Positions 50,580 through 59,938 of a stretch of DNA of 64,000 nt are shown here, piece by piece. This stretch comes from UBA5066 sp048500275. GTDB lineage: Bacteria; Acidobacteriota; Thermoanaerobaculia; UBA5066. Every line of letters starts with the position of its first letter. Position 1 is the first letter of the stretch. The position numbers were made by a program, and so were the translations under genes. The stretch is taken from assembly GCA_048500275.1 (NCBI GenBank), contig JASNYI010000002.1, positions 1,178,001-1,242,000 of the forward strand. Reading direction: 5' to 3'. The notes below the pieces were generated by a model. It saw only the letters and a list, made by a program, of their open reading frames with translations, made no database searches and was not told the DNA's origin.

Positions 50580-52103
50580 TCAGCGGGGCCGTACGATCTC
50601 CGAGGCGATGAGGAAGTTGTCGTTCCTCGGCTCCCACTCGACGCCGGCGCGAAACGCGTAGAGGTCCTGATCGACGTAGAGCGGTACGACGGGAAGGTCC
50701 TCCATCACGCGGCCCGTCGCCTCGACCAGGATCTCCTGCCGGCGGTGCATCTCCAGGGTCCGGGCGGCCAGGCCGATCAGGCGGTCGACCTCGACGTCCG
50801 AGTACCCGAGGTAGTTCGCGATTCCTGCGCCGGTCGCCGGCTGGCGGCTGTGCAGCAGGCTCTCGAAGAGGTCGGAGGCGTCCCCCGTCGGGCAGCCGAA
50901 CCGGCTGATCGTCAACGCGAACTCCCGCCCGGCCATCGCCCCGAACCATTCCGGCTCCTCGAGCGCGACGACGCTGGCCCGTATCCCGACCCGCCCCAGC
51001 ATCTCGGCGACGATCACCGCCGCTTCCGAGAAGAGCCCACGGGCCGGGAACCTCACGTCGAAGCCGTCTCTCCATCCGGCCTCGGCCAGGAGCCGCCTGG
51101 CCTCCGCGGGGTCGTGGCGAAGGGGCCGGCGCGAGGGGTCGTAGCCGAAGATGTTCGGGGTGACCAGCTGGCCTGCCGGAGTGGAAGGGACCGACAGCCG
51201 CCTCACGAGCTCGTCGCGGTCGACGGCGAGGGACACGGCCCGTCTCACGCGAGGGTCGCGAAACGGGTTCCTCCCCCCGGCCACGTCGCTGGAGACGTCG
51301 GACGCGACGTCGAAGAAGAGGAACTTCACGGAGACGCTGCCGTTGCGGCGCAGGGCCACGCCCGGCTGGCTCCGCAGGGTCGCCTCCGTCGCCTTCGCGT
51401 TGGACTGGACGAGGAGGCTGCGGCCCGAGAGGAAGTCGTCGAGCGCCGCCTCCGCCGACCGGTTCAGGAGGAGCCTCACGGAATCGAGCGCGGGCCGGGG
51501 GCCCCAGTAATCGCCGTTGCGCTCGAGGAGCATCTCCTCGCCCCGCTTCCACCCGGCGAGGCGGTAGGGGCCGGTCCCGTTCACCCGTCCGCTCAGGACC
51601 GGGAAGTCCTCGCCGCGGCGGACGACCAGGACGAACCGGAGCTTGTTGAGGAGGATCCCCACCGGATTCGCCGTCCGGATCTCGACCGTCTTCCCGTCCA
51701 GCGCCTTCACGCTCTGGACGCCCGAGACGTGTCCGGCCATCTCGAGGCCGTGCGGTCCGCGGAGGCGCTCGAAGGACCAGACGACGTCCTCGGCGCCGAG
51801 GGCGCCGCCGTCGTGGAAACGCACGCCGGAACGCAGCTCGAAGCGCCACGTGAGCGGGTCGGGGTTGCTCCAGCGAAGGGCCAGGGCCGGGCGAGGAGAC
51901 AGGTTCGCGTCGGTGACGACGAGAGGCTCGTAGAGGTTCGAGAGGAGGGAGAAGTCGCTGAGGCGGTTCCTCGAGGCCGGGTCGAGCGTATCGAGGTCGT
52001 AAGGGACCGAAATCCCGTAGGTCACCTCGTGCGGCGCCGGGCGGGCGCACGAGCAGAGCCATACGCAGAAGCCGACGGCGAGGGAGAGTCCCGTTCGTCG
52101 CAC
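50580..52103 (-). CDS. Peptide-type ABC solute-binding lipoprotein (SBP_bac_5), orphan 3
   Basis: 507 residues with a GTG start. The lipobox WLCSC has the lipidated Cys at 19. Family blocks are YGISVPYDLDTLDPASRNRL, FHDGGALGAEDVVWSFERLR, VNGTGPYRLAGWKRG and VRRAVSLAVDRDELV. It is paralogous to the genes at 41867 and 45322. It has no permease partner and is divergent from a GAF-type sigma-54 activator, with a 53-base gap that carries both promoters. Confidence 0.88.
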   Translation of the reverse strand: MRRTGLSLAVGFCVWLCSCARPAPHEVTYGISVPYDLDTLDPASRNRLSDFSLLSNLYEPLVVTDANLSPRPALALRWSNPDPLTWRFELRSGVRFHDGGALGAEDVVWSFERLRGPHGLEMAGHVSGVQSVKALDGKTVEIRTANPVGILLNKLRFVLVVRRGEDFPVLSGRVNGTGPYRLAGWKRGEEMLLERNGDYWGPRPALDSVRLLLNRSAEAALDDFLSGRSLLVQSNAKATEATLRSQPGVALRRNGSVSVKFLFFDVASDVSSDVAGGRNPFRDPRVRRAVSLAVDRDELVRRLSVPSTPAGQLVTPNIFGYDPSRRPLRHDPAEARRLLAEAGWRDGFDVRFPARGLFSEAAVIVAEMLGRVGIRASVVALEEPEWFGAMAGREFALTISRFGCPTGDASDLFESLLHSRQPATGAGIANYLGYSDVEVDRLIGLAARTLEMHRRQEILVEATGRVMEDLPVVPLYVDQDLYAFRAGVEWEPRNDNFLIASEIVRPR

Positions 52104-52104
52104 C

Positions 52105-52149
52105 CGGACGCGAGTATAGGTGCGGCCGTTCTCGCCGCGTCCGTAGAAT
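52105..52149. promoter_or_regulatory. Divergent promoter pair with flanking inverted repeat
   Basis: A minus-strand -10 box TATACT (52118-52113) lies 9 bases before the GTG at 52103. A plus-strand -10 box TAGAAT (52144-52149) lies 7 bases before the GTG at 52157. The arms CGGACGCG (52105-52112) and CGCGTCCG (52136-52143) directly abut the two boxes, so one bound protein could affect both genes. Neither gene has a Shine-Dalgarno sequence. Confidence 0.45.
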
Positions 52150-52156
52150 CGTCGTC

Positions 52157-53803
<1,647 letters not shown>

Positions 53804-53857
53804 TCCGTTCGAAGCACTTTGCTCCGTCAGAAGCACCCTGGACCGACGGGCTTCACT

Positions 53858-53897
53858 GACAGACCTGTCCGTCCAGCCCGTTACTGTCTGGGCCAGA
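53858..53897 (+). promoter_or_regulatory. Two dyads upstream of the sigma-54 promoter, candidate activator sites
   Basis: GACAG-AC-CTGTC at 53858-53869 and TCTGG-G-CCAGA at 53887-53897 lie about 60-100 bases before the predicted start of transcription. That is the usual distance for enhancer sites of an NtrC-type protein. The two dyads are not identical. An outer ACGGGCT/AGCCCGT repeat also spans the first. Confidence 0.4.
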
Positions 53898-53932
53898 ACG
53901 GCTTGTCCACATGATGAATCCTGAGACCGCCT

Positions 53933-53948
53933 CGGCAGGCGGCTTGCT
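53933..53948 (+). promoter_or_regulatory. Sigma-54 (-24/-12) promoter
   Basis: CGGCAGGCGGCTTGCT matches TGGCACG-N4-TTGCW at 9 of 11 specified bases plus the W, with GG (53934-53935) and GC (53946-53947) exactly 10 bases apart. The predicted start near 53959 is just upstream of GGAAGGAG and the ATG at 53975. Confidence 0.72.
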
Positions 53949-53974
53949 GCTCTCCGACCGGAAGGAGCGACCCG

Positions 53975-54226
53975 ATGACCCAGAAAGCCGTCGAACGAAT
54001 CCTCGGAAGGCTCGCGACGGACGAGGAGGCTCGATATCGGTTTCGCCGGGCCCCGCATGACACCCTCCGGTCCACCCTCGGGGAGGACGAATCGCTGACT
54101 CCCGTCGAGTACGACGCGCTCGCGGCCATCGACGCGAATCTTCTGGACCGTTTCGCCGACACCCTCGATCCCCGCCTGCAGCGGGTCAGGATCCCGGACG
54201 GGGCACGGGAATGGGGGCCGTCGTGA
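53975..54226 (+). CDS. Os1348/NHLP-like small protein (RiPP-leader-type fold)
   Basis: 83 residues. The order of motifs, MTQKAVERILGRLATDEEAR, then LTPVEYDALAAIDANLL and DPRLQRV, follows the Os1348-type members of the nitrile-hydratase-like leader peptide clan. In that clan a helical leader of this kind often precedes a modified core, but many members have no known maturation enzyme. The short tail after DPRLQRV (about 12 residues, no Cys and one Ser) is not an obvious core peptide. It is the first gene behind the sigma-54 promoter and overlaps the exporter's TolC gene by 16 bases. No cyclodehydratase, radical SAM enzyme or protease gene is adjacent. The fold call is from memory of the family pattern. 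Confidence 0.65.
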   Translation: MTQKAVERILGRLATDEEARYRFRRAPHDTLRSTLGEDESLTPVEYDALAAIDANLLDRFADTLDPRLQRVRIPDGAREWGPS

Positions 54227-55821
54227 AGACCGCGATCCTGCTCGCCGCGGCGCTTCTCCCCGGCCTGGCCGCCGGCGCCCCCCCCGCGTCGGACCATCCC
54301 CTCACCCTCGCCGAGGCACGTGCCCTGGCCCTCGAGAAGAACGTCGAGCTGGCCGTTGAGCGGGAGAACGTCGCGATCAGCGCCTCTGGAGAAGCACGGG
54401 CAAGAGGGGCCTGGGACCCGACGCTCCGCGCCGACGCAGGCTGGCGGGAGCGGTCGTACCCGGTGAACTCCATTCTTTCCGGCGCCCCCGCGGGCGAGCT
54501 CGCCCCGACGCAGACGAGCGCGGGCCTCTCGCTCGGCATCGTCCAGCTCCTGCCGACGGGCGGCTCGCTCGCCCTCGCGACCTCGGCGTACCGCGAGGAT
54601 ACCGACAACGTCTTCTCCATCCTCTCGCCCTCCTGGTCGACGTCCATCGGCATCGAGCTGCGGCAGCCGCTTCTGCGCAATCGCGCCATCGACCCCGCCC
54701 GGCAGGCGTTGCGCGTGGCCCGGATCGACCGGAGCCGCTCGGCGGCCTCGCTGCGCCGGGTCGCCGCCGAGACCGTCGCCGCCGTCGAACGCGCCTACTG
54801 GGACCTCGTCGCGGCCCGCGGGGCGGTCGAGGCGCGACGGTCGGCCGTCGCCCTCGCGGAGCGGCAGCGCGAAGACGTGGAAGCGCGGATCGGGGCGGGG
54901 ACGCTCTCCGAGTCCGACCTCGCCACGCCCGTCGCCGAGATGGAGCGCCGAAAGGGCGACCTCCTCGCGGCTCGCGACGGCGAGGCGCGCGTCGAGAACG
55001 CGCTGAAGGCCCTGCTCCTGTCGGACCCCTCCGACCCTGTCTGGACGAACCGGCTCGTCCCGGCGGACGAGCCCGAGGACCCCTCGTCTCCACTGCGGGC
55101 CGGCGAGATGGACCTCGCCGCCGCCGAGGCCCGGCGCCCGGAGATCGCCGAGGCCGTTGCCCGGCTCGACCGTCTCGCGGTCGAGGACGAGGCGTCGCGC
55201 GACCGCGTCCGCCCGCAGCTCGACTTCGTCGCCGCCTACACGGGTCGCGGCCTCGCGGGAGAAGAGAACCCCGGCCTCGCGCCCCCGTTCCCCATCGGGC
55301 CGACCTCGATACCCGACGCTGTCGACGGGAGCCTCGGGCGATCCTGGGGAACGATCGCCGAGGGGCGTTTTCCCGACGCCTCGGTCGGCCTCTCGTTCAC
55401 CCTGCCCCTCGGCAACCGCGTCGCCCGCGCCGACGCCCAGCAGCTACGGTCGGCGAGAACGCAGGCCGAGCTCGCCCTCCTGCGGGCGCGGCAGCAGGTC
55501 GCGGTCGAGGTGCGCAACGCCGTCTTCGCGGAGGAGACCGCCGCGCAGCGGCTGGCCGCGGCGAGGGCCGGGCGCGCGGCGGCCGAGGCCCAGCTCCTGG
55601 CGGAAGAGGAGCGCTTCTCGGCAGGCCTGACGACGAGCTTCTTCGTCCTGACGCGGCAGAACGACCTGACCCAGGCGCTCCTGGCCGAGACGCAGGCCCT
55701 CGCGGACCTTCGAGCCGCCCGAGTCGAGCGCGCCAGGTCCGACGGGACTCTCCTCGAAGAGAGGGCCGTCCACGTCGACGACACCGAACCGGCGCGCGCG
55801 CCGGAGGGAGGCTCCCGATGA
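54211..55821 (+). CDS. TolC-family outer-membrane efflux channel
   Basis: 536 residues. A signal peptide (about 1-22) is followed by two OEP repeats: LTLAEARALALEKNVELAVERENV opens the first, and the second closes with ERFSAGLTTSFFVLTRQNDLTQALLAETQALADLRAARVE. It forms the outer-membrane duct of the exporter encoded downstream. It overlaps the small NHLP-like gene at its start and the HlyD gene by 4 bases at its end. Confidence 0.9.
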   Translation: MGAVVKTAILLAAALLPGLAAGAPPASDHPLTLAEARALALEKNVELAVERENVAISASGEARARGAWDPTLRADAGWRERSYPVNSILSGAPAGELAPTQTSAGLSLGIVQLLPTGGSLALATSAYREDTDNVFSILSPSWSTSIGIELRQPLLRNRAIDPARQALRVARIDRSRSAASLRRVAAETVAAVERAYWDLVAARGAVEARRSAVALAERQREDVEARIGAGTLSESDLATPVAEMERRKGDLLAARDGEARVENALKALLLSDPSDPVWTNRLVPADEPEDPSSPLRAGEMDLAAAEARRPEIAEAVARLDRLAVEDEASRDRVRPQLDFVAAYTGRGLAGEENPGLAPPFPIGPTSIPDAVDGSLGRSWGTIAEGRFPDASVGLSFTLPLGNRVARADAQQLRSARTQAELALLRARQQVAVEVRNAVFAEETAAQRLAAARAGRAAAEAQLLAEEERFSAGLTTSFFVLTRQNDLTQALLAETQALADLRAARVERARSDGTLLEERAVHVDDTEPARAPEGGSR

Positions 55822-56852
55822 ACCGCGTTTCGCGACACCTGGCCGCGGCTACCTTGCTTCTGCTCCTCCTCGCCGGCTGCCGCCGGGAGGAAGAGGGCGC
55901 GACCGTTCGCCTGAACGGCCGGATCGAGGCCGCGATGGTCGATCTCGCGCCGAAGGTCCCGGGGCGCGTCCTCGAGGTGAAGGTGCGGGAGGGGGACCGG
56001 GTGACGGCCGGGGACCTCCTCTTGACCCTCGACCTCGGGGAGACGGCCCTCTCCGTCGACCGCGACCGTGACGCCCTCGGCTCGGCCGAGGCACGTCTCG
56101 CAGACCTCCGCTCCGGCAGCCGGAGCCAGGAGGTCGCGGCCGCGGAGGCGGATCTGGCCGACAAGCGCGCCGTCGTCGAGCTCGCCGAGCGGGAGCTCGG
56201 CCGGCAGGAAGCGCTCATGGCGAAGAAGGTCGGCATCCCCCGGGACCTCGACCGCGCGAAGACCGAGCTCGCGCGCGCGCAGGCCATGAAGAAGGCGAGC
56301 GAGGAGCGCCTCGCCCTCGCCCGCGAGGGGTCCCGCCGCTTCCAGACGGAACAGGCCCGCTCCGACGTGAAGCGCGCCGAGACGATCCTGAAGCAGTCGG
56401 AGACCGTCGCGCGCGAGTCCGAGATCCGCGCCCCGGCCGACGGCGTCGTCCTCCACCGAATGGCAGAGCCGGGGCTCCTCCTCGGGGCGGGCCAGCCCGC
56501 CCTCTCGATGGCCTTCGCCGACCGCCTCTACGTCAGGACCTTCGTCCCGGAGGCGAAGCTCGGGCAGGTCCGCCCCGGCGTCGCGGCCCGCGTCGTCGTC
56601 GACGCCTTTCCCGGAAGGGAGTTCCCCGCCCGCGTCACCGAGGTCTCACCCGTCGCGGAGTTCACGCCGAAGGCCGTCGAGACCCGCGAGGAGCGCGTCA
56701 ACCTCGTCTACGCCGCGAAAGTGGACCTCGACCGCGGCTGGGCCGAGCCGCTCGTCCCGGGGCAGCCCGCCGAGGTCCTCGTCGAACCCGTCCCCGCGGC
56801 CCCGGACGGGTCGACGAAGCCGCGCTCCGTCCCGTCGGCGTCCCTGCGCTGA
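55818..56852 (+). CDS. HlyD-family membrane fusion lipoprotein (YbhG-like)
   Basis: 344 residues. The lipobox LAGC puts the lipidated Cys at 21, so it is tethered by lipid rather than by a helix. The biotinyl-lipoyl halves are AMVDLAPKVPGRVLEVKVREGDRV and SEIRAPADGVVLHRMAEPG. They flank a coiled-coil hairpin of about 120 residues, and a beta-barrel follows (LYVRTFVPEAKLGQVRPG). The start is fixed by the 4-base overlap with TolC. Confidence 0.9.
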   Translation: MNRVSRHLAAATLLLLLLAGCRREEEGATVRLNGRIEAAMVDLAPKVPGRVLEVKVREGDRVTAGDLLLTLDLGETALSVDRDRDALGSAEARLADLRSGSRSQEVAAAEADLADKRAVVELAERELGRQEALMAKKVGIPRDLDRAKTELARAQAMKKASEERLALAREGSRRFQTEQARSDVKRAETILKQSETVARESEIRAPADGVVLHRMAEPGLLLGAGQPALSMAFADRLYVRTFVPEAKLGQVRPGVAARVVVDAFPGREFPARVTEVSPVAEFTPKAVETREERVNLVYAAKVDLDRGWAEPLVPGQPAEVLVEPVPAAPDGSTKPRSVPSASLR

Positions 56853-56860
56853 GGCCCGCC

Positions 56861-57757
56861 GTGATCGAAGCCCGCGCCCTCGCGAAGAGCTTCGGGGCGC
56901 ACCCCGCGCTCCGTGGCCTCGACCTCCACATCCGGGAGGGCGAGCTCTTCGCGCTCATCGGACCCGACGGCGCCGGCAAGACGACCTTCTTCCGGCTCGT
57001 CGCGGGTCTGATCACCCCGACCTCCGGGACGGTCCGCCGATCGCCGCAGGCGACGTTCGGCCTCGTTCCTCAGCGCTTCGCGCTCTACGAGGACCTGACG
57101 GTCGACGAGAACCTGAGACTCCGGGCCGACCTCTACTCCGTCCCGGCTTCCGAGGCCGCGCCCCGGGCCGCCGGGCTCCTGGGGCGCGTCGGAATGGCCC
57201 CGTACGGCGCCCGTCTCGCGGGGGCCCTCTCGGGGGGGATGAAGCAGAAGCTCGCCCTCGTCGCGGCCCTCCTCACGCGCCCGCGCCTCCTCCTCCTCGA
57301 CGAGCCGACGACCGGCGTCGACCCCGTCTCTCGCCGCGAGTTCTGGCTCGTCCTCAACGAGCTCCACCACGAGGGGCTGACGATCGTCGTCTCGACGCCG
57401 TACATGGACGAGGCCGAGTACGCCACCCGGATCGGCTTCCTCGACGAGGGCAGGCTCCTCGCCGTCGGCACCCGCGACGAGATCCTCGGCGCGTTCCCGC
57501 GCCCCCTTCTCGAGGTCCTCTCGTCCGACCGCGCGGGCGTGCGGGCGCGGCTCGCCGGCCTCGAGGCCGTCGACGACGTCTCCCTCTTCGGCACGAGGCT
57601 CCACCTGCGCGGCGCCGGGGGAACCGGCCCGGAGATCCTCGACGAGGTCCGGCGGCGCCTCGACGGCCTCGTCCCGGCGGACGCCGTGCAGCCGGTCTTC
57701 GCCTCGCTCGAGGACGTGTTCGCCCTTGCGGGCTCCGACGTCGAGGAGGCGGCGTGA
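56861..57757 (+). CDS. ABC transporter ATP-binding protein (YbhF N-half-like)
   Basis: 298 residues with a GTG start. Walker A GPDGAGKTT, a Q-loop near FGLVPQRFALYEDLTVDENL, signature LSGGMKQKL and Walker B LLLLDEPTTGVDPVSR are intact. The switch-His position reads VVSTPYMDEAEYA: Pro-Tyr replaces the usual His, as in the first half of YbhF-type ATPases. It likely pairs with the next ATPase, which has the His. Confidence 0.9.
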   Translation: MIEARALAKSFGAHPALRGLDLHIREGELFALIGPDGAGKTTFFRLVAGLITPTSGTVRRSPQATFGLVPQRFALYEDLTVDENLRLRADLYSVPASEAAPRAAGLLGRVGMAPYGARLAGALSGGMKQKLALVAALLTRPRLLLLDEPTTGVDPVSRREFWLVLNELHHEGLTIVVSTPYMDEAEYATRIGFLDEGRLLAVGTRDEILGAFPRPLLEVLSSDRAGVRARLAGLEAVDDVSLFGTRLHLRGAGGTGPEILDEVRRRLDGLVPADAVQPVFASLEDVFALAGSDVEEAA

Positions 57758-58722
57758 CACCGGCCACCCCTTCCCTCGCGCCCCTTCCGCCCGAGGTCTT
57801 CCTCCGGGCCGAGGGGCTGGTGAAGAGATTCGGCGACTTCGTCGCCGTGAACGGCATCGGCCTCGACATTCCCCGAGGGAGGGTCTTCGGCTTCCTCGGC
57901 CCGAACGGCTCCGGCAAGTCGACGACGATCCGCATGCTCGCCGGGCTCCTGAATCCCACCGCCGGCACGGTCCGCGGCTTCGACGGGCTCGACGTGACGC
58001 AGGCCGATCTCTGGAAGCGGCGCCTCGGCTACATGAGCCAGAGGTTCTCCCTCTACGTCGACCTGACGGTCGAGGAGAATCTCCGCTTCTTCGGGAGCGT
58101 CTACGGCCTCGGGAGCTCCCGCCTCGACGCGCGCGTGCAGGAGCTCTCGGAGCGGCTTCGCTTCACCCGCCTCCTCGGCACGCTCACCGAGTCGCTCTCC
58201 ACCGGGATGCGGCAGCGGGTCGCCCTCGCCGCCGCCCTCCTGCACGAACCCCTCCTCCTCTTCCTCGACGAGCCGACCGGGGGCGTCGACCCCAGGGGGC
58301 GCCGCCTCTTCTGGGACCTCATCTACGAGCTCGCCGCCGAAAAGGGGATGACGGTCCTCGTCACGACCCACTACATGGACGAGGCCGAGCAGTGCGACGA
58401 GCTCGCTTTCATCCTGAACGGAGACCTCATCGCTCGCGGAGCGCCCCCCGCCCTCAAGCGGCGTCTCGCCGGCCGCCTCCTCGAGGTCGGCCTCGAGGAC
58501 GCGCCCTTCGCCGCGCTGGAGGCCGTCCGGGGAGCCGCGCCCCTCGAGGACGCCTACCTCTTCGGCCTGAGGCTCCGCGTCCTCGCGCGGGAGGGCCGGG
58601 TCGCCGAGACGGCCGCGCTCGTGGCGCCGTTCGGGCCGGCGGTTCCCGCCGAGCCCTCGCTCGAGGACGTCTTCGTGGACCTCGCCCGCGGCTACGCCGA
58701 ACGAAAGAAGGTGACGACGTGA
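57754..58722 (+). CDS. ABC transporter ATP-binding protein (YbhF C-half-like)
   Basis: 322 residues with a GTG start overlapping the preceding stop by 4 bases. Walker A GPNGSGKST, Q-loop YMSQRFSLYVDLTVEENL, signature LSTGMRQRV (Thr instead of the second Gly), Walker B LLFLDEPTGGVDPRG and the switch His in VTTHYMDEAEQ are present. The two adjacent ATPases correspond to the two halves fused in E. coli YbhF and probably form a heterodimer. Confidence 0.92.
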   Translation: MTPATPSLAPLPPEVFLRAEGLVKRFGDFVAVNGIGLDIPRGRVFGFLGPNGSGKSTTIRMLAGLLNPTAGTVRGFDGLDVTQADLWKRRLGYMSQRFSLYVDLTVEENLRFFGSVYGLGSSRLDARVQELSERLRFTRLLGTLTESLSTGMRQRVALAAALLHEPLLLFLDEPTGGVDPRGRRLFWDLIYELAAEKGMTVLVTTHYMDEAEQCDELAFILNGDLIARGAPPALKRRLAGRLLEVGLEDAPFAALEAVRGAAPLEDAYLFGLRLRVLAREGRVAETAALVAPFGPAVPAEPSLEDVFVDLARGYAERKKVTT

Positions 58723-59834
58723 AGCGCCTCCTCGCCCTGATGCGGAAGGAGTTCCTTCAGCTGAAGCGGGACACGATCACCCTCCGGATGATGGTGCTCA
58801 TCCCGATCATGCAGACCCTCGTGTTCGGCTACGCGATCAACTACGACGTCAAGCACCTGAAGACGATCGTCCTCGACGAGGACGGCTCGTACGACAGCCG
58901 CGAGCTCGTCGCGAAGATGGCCGCGAGCCAGTACTTCGACGTCGTCGGGAGCGTGTCGTCGTTCGACGAGCTGCGCCGCGAGATGGACGCGGGCCGCGTC
59001 TCGACCGCCCTCGTCATCGACCGGGACTACGGGAAGAGCCGCCGCCGGGGCGTCCCCGCCCGCGCCCTCCTCGTCGTCAACGCCTCGGACACGACGACCT
59101 CGACGCAGGCGATGTCGATCGCAGCCGGCATTTCGAACCAGCTCTCCGTCCAGACCCTCGCGAAGAAGGCCGGATGGAAGGAAGCGTCGCTCCCCGTCGA
59201 CCTTCGCGTCCGCCCCTGGTACAACCCCGACCTGAGGACGGCGACGTTCATCATCCCGGGCCTCATCGCGATCATCCTGACCTTCACGCTCATCCAGTTC
59301 ACGGCCATGGCGATCGTGAGGGAGCGCGAGCGTGGCACTCTCGAGCAGCTCCAGGTCACCCCGGTGACGCGGCTCGAGATCATCCTGGGGAAGCTCTTTC
59401 CGTTCGTGCTGATCGGCGTCTTCCAGCTGACGCTCATCACCGTCCTGATGAGGTACCTGTTCGAGGTGCCGATCGCCGGGAGCGTCTTCCAGCTCTACCT
59501 CGCCGGCCTCCTCTTCATGGCCGCCGTCCTCGGCCTCGGGATGCTCCTCTCGACCGTGGCGAAGACCCAGATGCAGGCGATGCAGCTCTCCTTCCTCTTC
59601 CTCCTGCCCTTCGTCTTCCTCTCGGGCTACGTCTTCCCCATCGACGGCATGCCGAGGTTCTTCCAGCTCGTCACGTACCTCATCCCCGCCCGCTACTTCA
59701 TCGACGTGATCCGCGGCATCGTCCTGCGCGGCGCAAGCCTCGCCGAGCTCTGGCAGCCGATGACCTGGCTCACCGCCTACACGGTCCTCATCATCGGCGC
59801 CGCCGTCTTCCGCTTCAAGAAGACCAACGACTGA
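58719..59834 (+). CDS. ABC-2 type permease (YbhS-like)
   Basis: 371 residues with a GTG start overlapping the preceding stop. One N-terminal helix (about 24-41, MMVLIPIMQTLVFGYA) precedes an extracytoplasmic domain starting KTIVLDEDGSYDSRELV. Five C-terminal helices contain the typical MAIVRERERGTLEQLQVTPVTR coupling loop and PARYFIDVIRGIVLRG. YbhFSR-type pumps use two permeases; only this one is encoded, and the operon ends at a long palindrome. Confidence 0.92.
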   Translation: MKRLLALMRKEFLQLKRDTITLRMMVLIPIMQTLVFGYAINYDVKHLKTIVLDEDGSYDSRELVAKMAASQYFDVVGSVSSFDELRREMDAGRVSTALVIDRDYGKSRRRGVPARALLVVNASDTTTSTQAMSIAAGISNQLSVQTLAKKAGWKEASLPVDLRVRPWYNPDLRTATFIIPGLIAIILTFTLIQFTAMAIVRERERGTLEQLQVTPVTRLEIILGKLFPFVLIGVFQLTLITVLMRYLFEVPIAGSVFQLYLAGLLFMAAVLGLGMLLSTVAKTQMQAMQLSFLFLLPFVFLSGYVFPIDGMPRFFQLVTYLIPARYFIDVIRGIVLRGASLAELWQPMTWLTAYTVLIIGAAVFRFKKTND

Positions 59835-59840
59835 AGAAAC

Positions 59841-59904
59841 GGGGTCAGGTCTACCTTCTACGCTATACGGTTTCCCGTATAACGTAGAAGGTAGACCTGA
59901 CCCC
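59841..59904. repeat. Long palindromic element with GGGGTCAGGTC ends (REP/MITE-like)
   Basis: Two 30-base arms (59841-59870 and 59875-59904) match with a single mismatch around a TTTC loop. The outer ends are GGGGTCAGGTC and GACCTGACCCC, a motif I associate with REP-type palindromes mobilised by IS200-like (RAYT) transposases. Its AT content is higher than its surroundings. It begins 6 bases after the permease stop and could also end transcription. No second copy is in the window. Confidence 0.7.
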
Positions 59905-59938
59905 CTCTTCTGCCTGCGAACTGCCCGCCGAGCGAATC

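Noticed and set aside
53975..54226. Calling the NHLP-like protein a proven RiPP precursor
   Set aside because: No maturation enzyme or protease gene is adjacent and the tail has no obvious core peptide, so only a fold-level similarity is claimed.
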